In this document: piece after piece, positions 61,461-64,000 of the stretch
Numbering within the stretch: the stretch's first letter is position 1
Layout of the letters: each line of letters opens with the position of its first letter
Source: Pseudomonas entomophila
GTDB lineage: Bacteria; Pseudomonadota; Gammaproteobacteria; Pseudomonadales; Pseudomonadaceae
Reading direction: 5' to 3'
Assembly: GCF_018417595.1 (NCBI RefSeq)
Contig: NZ_CP070982.1
Span: 4,949,001 to 5,013,000 of the forward strand
Length of the DNA stretch: 64,000 bases
Position numbers and translations under genes: made by a program
The notes under the pieces: model-generated
What the model was told of the DNA's origin: nothing
Seen by the model: the letters and a program-made list of their open reading frames with translations, nothing else
Databases searched by the model: none

Positions 61461-62510
61461 ATGACCCTGTCCCTCGACAGCGGCTGGCGCATGCCCGCCG
61501 AATGGGCCCGCCACGCCGCCACCTGGATGATCTGGCCTCACAACCAAGCGCTGTGGGAATCGGGCTGGGGCGTGACCCTGGCCGACGTGCAGCGCGACTA
61601 TGCCCGTGTCGCCGCCACCATCGCCCGCTTCGAGCCGGTGAAGATGGTGGTCGATCCCTCGGCCATCGCCATCGCTCGCGAACTGTGCGGCCCTGGTGTC
61701 GAACTGATCGAACTGGCCGTTGACGACAGCTGGTGCCGCGACAGCGGCCCGACCTTCCTGACCCACCCGCAACACGGCGTGGCCGGCCTGAGCTGGCGCT
61801 TCAATGCCTGGGGCGGCAAGTCCGAGCACGGCAAGGACCGCAGCCTGGCCCGGCGCATCCTCGACCAGCTCGGTTTCGAGGGCCTGAGCACCCCGCTGTG
61901 CAACGAAGGCGGCGCCATCCACGTGGACGGCGAAGGCACGCTGATCACCACCGAGTCGGTGCTGCTCAACCCCAACCGCAACCCGGGCCTGAGCAAGGCC
62001 GAGTTCGAGGACTGCTTCGCCCGCCTGCTGGGCATCCGCAAGACCATCTGGCTGCCGGGCGACCCGCAGTACGTCACCGGCGACATGACCGACGGCCATG
62101 TCGATGGCGTGTGCGCCTTCGCCCGCCCCGGCGTGCTGCTGGTGGATGCCACCCACGACCAGGGTTCGGTATACGCCGAGGTGGCCCGTGAGAACCGCCG
62201 CGCCCTGGAACTGGCCACCGATGCCCAGGGCCGCTCGTTCGAACTGCTCGACCTGTACGAAGCCAGCGCCGCCGTCGACCCGAACGCGGAAGTGTTCTGC
62301 GCCTCATACACCAACTTCTACCTGGCCAACGGCGCCGTGATCATGCCCGCCTACGGCATCGACGCCGACCAGGCCGCCGCGCAGCAACTGGCCCTGGCCT
62401 TCCCCGGCCGCGAAGTCGTGCCGGTGCGCATCGACCACATCGCCCACGGCGGCGGCGGCATCCACTGCATCACCCAGCAGCAGCCGGCCTGGCAGGGAGC
62501 GCGCCCATGA
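61461..62510 (+). CDS. aguA: Agmatine deiminase
   Basis: 349 residues. Converts agmatine to N-carbamoylputrescine and ammonia. Guanidino-modifying fold with MPAEWARHAATWMIWPHN at the start, DDSWCRDSGPTFL, NEGGAIHVDGEGTLITTESV, GDMTDGHVDGVCAF, and catalytic Cys336 in HGGGGIHCITQQQP. ATG at 61461 with GGAG 8 nt upstream. ATGA overlap with aguB. Confidence 0.96.
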   Translation: MTLSLDSGWRMPAEWARHAATWMIWPHNQALWESGWGVTLADVQRDYARVAATIARFEPVKMVVDPSAIAIARELCGPGVELIELAVDDSWCRDSGPTFLTHPQHGVAGLSWRFNAWGGKSEHGKDRSLARRILDQLGFEGLSTPLCNEGGAIHVDGEGTLITTESVLLNPNRNPGLSKAEFEDCFARLLGIRKTIWLPGDPQYVTGDMTDGHVDGVCAFARPGVLLVDATHDQGSVYAEVARENRRALELATDAQGRSFELLDLYEASAAVDPNAEVFCASYTNFYLANGAVIMPAYGIDADQAAAQQLALAFPGREVVPVRIDHIAHGGGGIHCITQQQPAWQGARP

Positions 62511-63403
62511 GCACCCTGCGCATCGCCACCACGCAGATGGCCTGCAGCTGGGACCTGGCCGCCAACCTCGAGCGCGCCGAGCAACTGGTGCGCCGGGCCG
62601 CCGCCCAGGGCGCCCAGGTGATCCTGCTGCAAGAGCTGTTCGCCACCCCGTACTTCTGCATCGAGCAGTGCCACAGCCACCAGGCCCTGGCTCAGGACTA
62701 CCACGACAGCCCACTGCTCAAGCGCTTCGCCGCCCTGGCCAAGGAGTTGGGCGTGGTGCTGCCGCTGAGCTGGTACGAACGCGCCGGCAACGCCTTCTTC
62801 AACTCGCTGACCGTGGCCGACGCCGACGGCAGCCTGCTGGGCGTTTATCGCAAGACCCACATCCCCAATGCCATCGGCTACCAGGAGAAGGAGTACTTCA
62901 GCCCCGGCGACACCGGTTTCAAGGTCTGGGACACCGCCTTCGGCCGCCTGGGCATCGGCATCTGCTGGGACCAGTGGTTCCCCGAGACCGCCCGCTGCCT
63001 GGCCCTGATGGGCGCCGAGGTGCTGCTGTTCCCCACCGCCATCGGCTCCGAGCCAGGTGCCGCCGAACTGGATTCGCGCGACCATTGGCAGATGGCCATG
63101 CGCGGCCACGCCGCCGCCAACCTGCTGCCGGTGGTCGCGGCCAACCGCGTCGGTCACGAAGTGGCGCGCACGGACGACAACCTGGCGATGCGTTTCTACG
63201 GCTCGTCGTTCATCTGCGACCACAAGGGCGCGATGCTGCAAGAGGCCGACCGCGACAGCAGCGGCGTCTGGCTGCACGACCTGGACCTGGAACGCATGCG
63301 CGAGGACCGCCTGGCCTGGGGCATCTACCGCGACCGCCGCCCCAGCATGTACGCGCCGCTGCTCACGCTGGACGGCCGCACCCCACAGACCGCGAGGGCC
63401 TGA
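62507..63403 (+). CDS. aguB: N-carbamoylputrescine amidase
   Basis: 298 residues, nitrilase superfamily. Hydrolyses N-carbamoylputrescine to putrescine, CO2 and ammonia. The catalytic triad is visible: Glu43 (ILLQELFATPYF), Lys116 (VYRKTHIPN) and Cys153 (GIGICWDQWFPE). Starts in an ATGA overlap with aguA, so the two steps are co-translated. Confidence 0.96.
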   Translation: MSTLRIATTQMACSWDLAANLERAEQLVRRAAAQGAQVILLQELFATPYFCIEQCHSHQALAQDYHDSPLLKRFAALAKELGVVLPLSWYERAGNAFFNSLTVADADGSLLGVYRKTHIPNAIGYQEKEYFSPGDTGFKVWDTAFGRLGIGICWDQWFPETARCLALMGAEVLLFPTAIGSEPGAAELDSRDHWQMAMRGHAAANLLPVVAANRVGHEVARTDDNLAMRFYGSSFICDHKGAMLQEADRDSSGVWLHDLDLERMREDRLAWGIYRDRRPSMYAPLLTLDGRTPQTARA

Positions 63404-63406
63404 GCC

Positions 63407-64000
63407 ATGCCAAGCCGTCCATCGAAACTGCTCGCCATCGCCGCCCTGGTGGCCTGCGCCGGCGTTGCCCAGGCCGAGCAGGAAGCCCTGCGCCTGTACA
63501 ACTGGGCCGACTACTTTGCCGAGGACACCCTCAAGCGCTTCACCGCCGAAACCGGCATCCCGGTGATCTACGACGTCATGGACGGCAGCGAGGTGCTCGA
63601 GGCCAAGCTGATGTCCGGGCGCAGCGGCTACGACCTGGTGTTCCCCGGCGACACCGTGGCCGAACGGCTGATGCGCGCCGGCAGCCTGCAACCCCTGGAC
63701 CGCAAGCAACTGACCGCGCTCGACGACATCGAGCCCGGCCTGCGCCAGTTGCACGACCGCTACCCCAAGGCCAGCCAGGCCACCGTGCCCTACACCTGGG
63801 GCACCATCGGCCTGACCATGGATGCGAAGAAGATCCGCGAACGCATGCCCGACGCCCCGCTGGACAGCCTCGACCTGCTGTTCAAGCCGGAGCTGGCGGC
63901 CAAGTTCGCCGACTGCGGCATCTCGATCATCGACTCGCCCGACGAGGTGCTGGCCGTGGTGCTCCACTACCTGGGCCGCGAACCGCGCAGCGCCAAGCGT
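63407..64000 (+). CDS. Polyamine ABC transporter periplasmic binding protein (PotF/SpuD-like), 3' end cut by window
   Basis: 198 residues visible. Signal peptide about 1-23 (LAIAALVACAGVAQA), then the family's LRLYNWADYFAEDTLKRFTA and DLVFPGDTVAERLMRAGSLQ, and TWGTIGLTMDAKKI. Captures putrescine, spermidine or agmatine in the periplasm. It begins 3 bp after aguB, so uptake and agmatine breakdown look co-expressed. The rest of the transporter is beyond the right edge. Confidence 0.92.
   Translation, partial: MPSRPSKLLAIAALVACAGVAQAEQEALRLYNWADYFAEDTLKRFTAETGIPVIYDVMDGSEVLEAKLMSGRSGYDLVFPGDTVAERLMRAGSLQPLDRKQLTALDDIEPGLRQLHDRYPKASQATVPYTWGTIGLTMDAKKIRERMPDAPLDSLDLLFKPELAAKFADCGISIIDSPDEVLAVVLHYLGREPRSAKR

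Overview
The window is high-GC chromosomal DNA of a fluorescent Pseudomonas, most likely of the P. putida group. Signs of this are the complete hmgA-fahA-maiA homogentisate cluster with divergent hmgR, FabV enoyl reductase, Pseudomonas-only small families (DUF3077, DUF3509), many short REP/BIME palindromes between genes, and a LexA-box-preceded yebG. The order hmgR-hmgA-fahA-maiA-MFS-(SirB1)-ldh resembles, from memory, the P. putida KT2440 core chromosome; I could not check this. No rRNA, tRNA or CRISPR array was seen.

Layout. 1-12.5 kb: a DHA2-type MFS exporter cut by the left edge, a LysR regulator, a UspA-like protein, a four-gene tripartite efflux operon (OMF lipoprotein, FUSC, DUF1656, HlyD) with its divergent LysR regulator, a D-2-hydroxyacid dehydrogenase, a DMT permease and an AraC regulator. 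12.6-23.2 kb: two adjacent iron cell-surface-signalling loci. The first, on the minus strand, is DUF3649-PepSY-DUF3325-fecI-fecR-TonB receptor and probably combines siderophore uptake with inner-membrane iron reduction. The second, on the plus strand, is fecI-fecR-fecA for ferric citrate.

23.2-35.6 kb is the accessory region. It holds an IS256-family element inserted inside a REP inverted repeat, a DUF3077 gene with an unusual conserved leader, a 357-bp IS4-derived remnant with 41-bp inverted ends, and an orphan type VI secretion cassette read right to left: hcp, vgrG, rhs with a variable C-terminal toxin, and a low-GC immunity gene. A sigma-54-like promoter and tandem TTGCGCA repeats lie upstream of hcp. 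35.6-45 kb is core metabolism: HPF-like factor, DUF3509, PsiE, yebG, amino-acid dehydrogenase, SirB1-like protein, and the aromatic catabolism cluster. 45.1-48.3 kb is one very large gene that resembles Pseudomonas dermonecrotic-toxin-like proteins and looks like an insertion. 48.8-58.8 kb holds a SDR, two alpha/beta hydrolases, lrgAB with a LysR regulator, a flavodoxin, a PilZ-like protein, a monooxygenase-like membrane protein, folM-DUF1244-HopJ, and fabV. 59.0-60.4 kb is a second, nearly identical IS256-family copy, again inside a REP palindrome. 60.4-64 kb is the agmatine-to-putrescine pathway (LysR, aguA, aguB) followed by a polyamine-binding protein cut by the right edge.

Most worth following up: the two IS copies sitting in REP stem-loops and bracketing 34 kb as direct repeats; the T6SS orphan cassette with its candidate sigma-54 enhancer repeats; the DUF3077 leader (about 120-bp element, hairpin and a 29-codon ORF) and its diverged second copy; and the toxin-like 1,051-residue protein.
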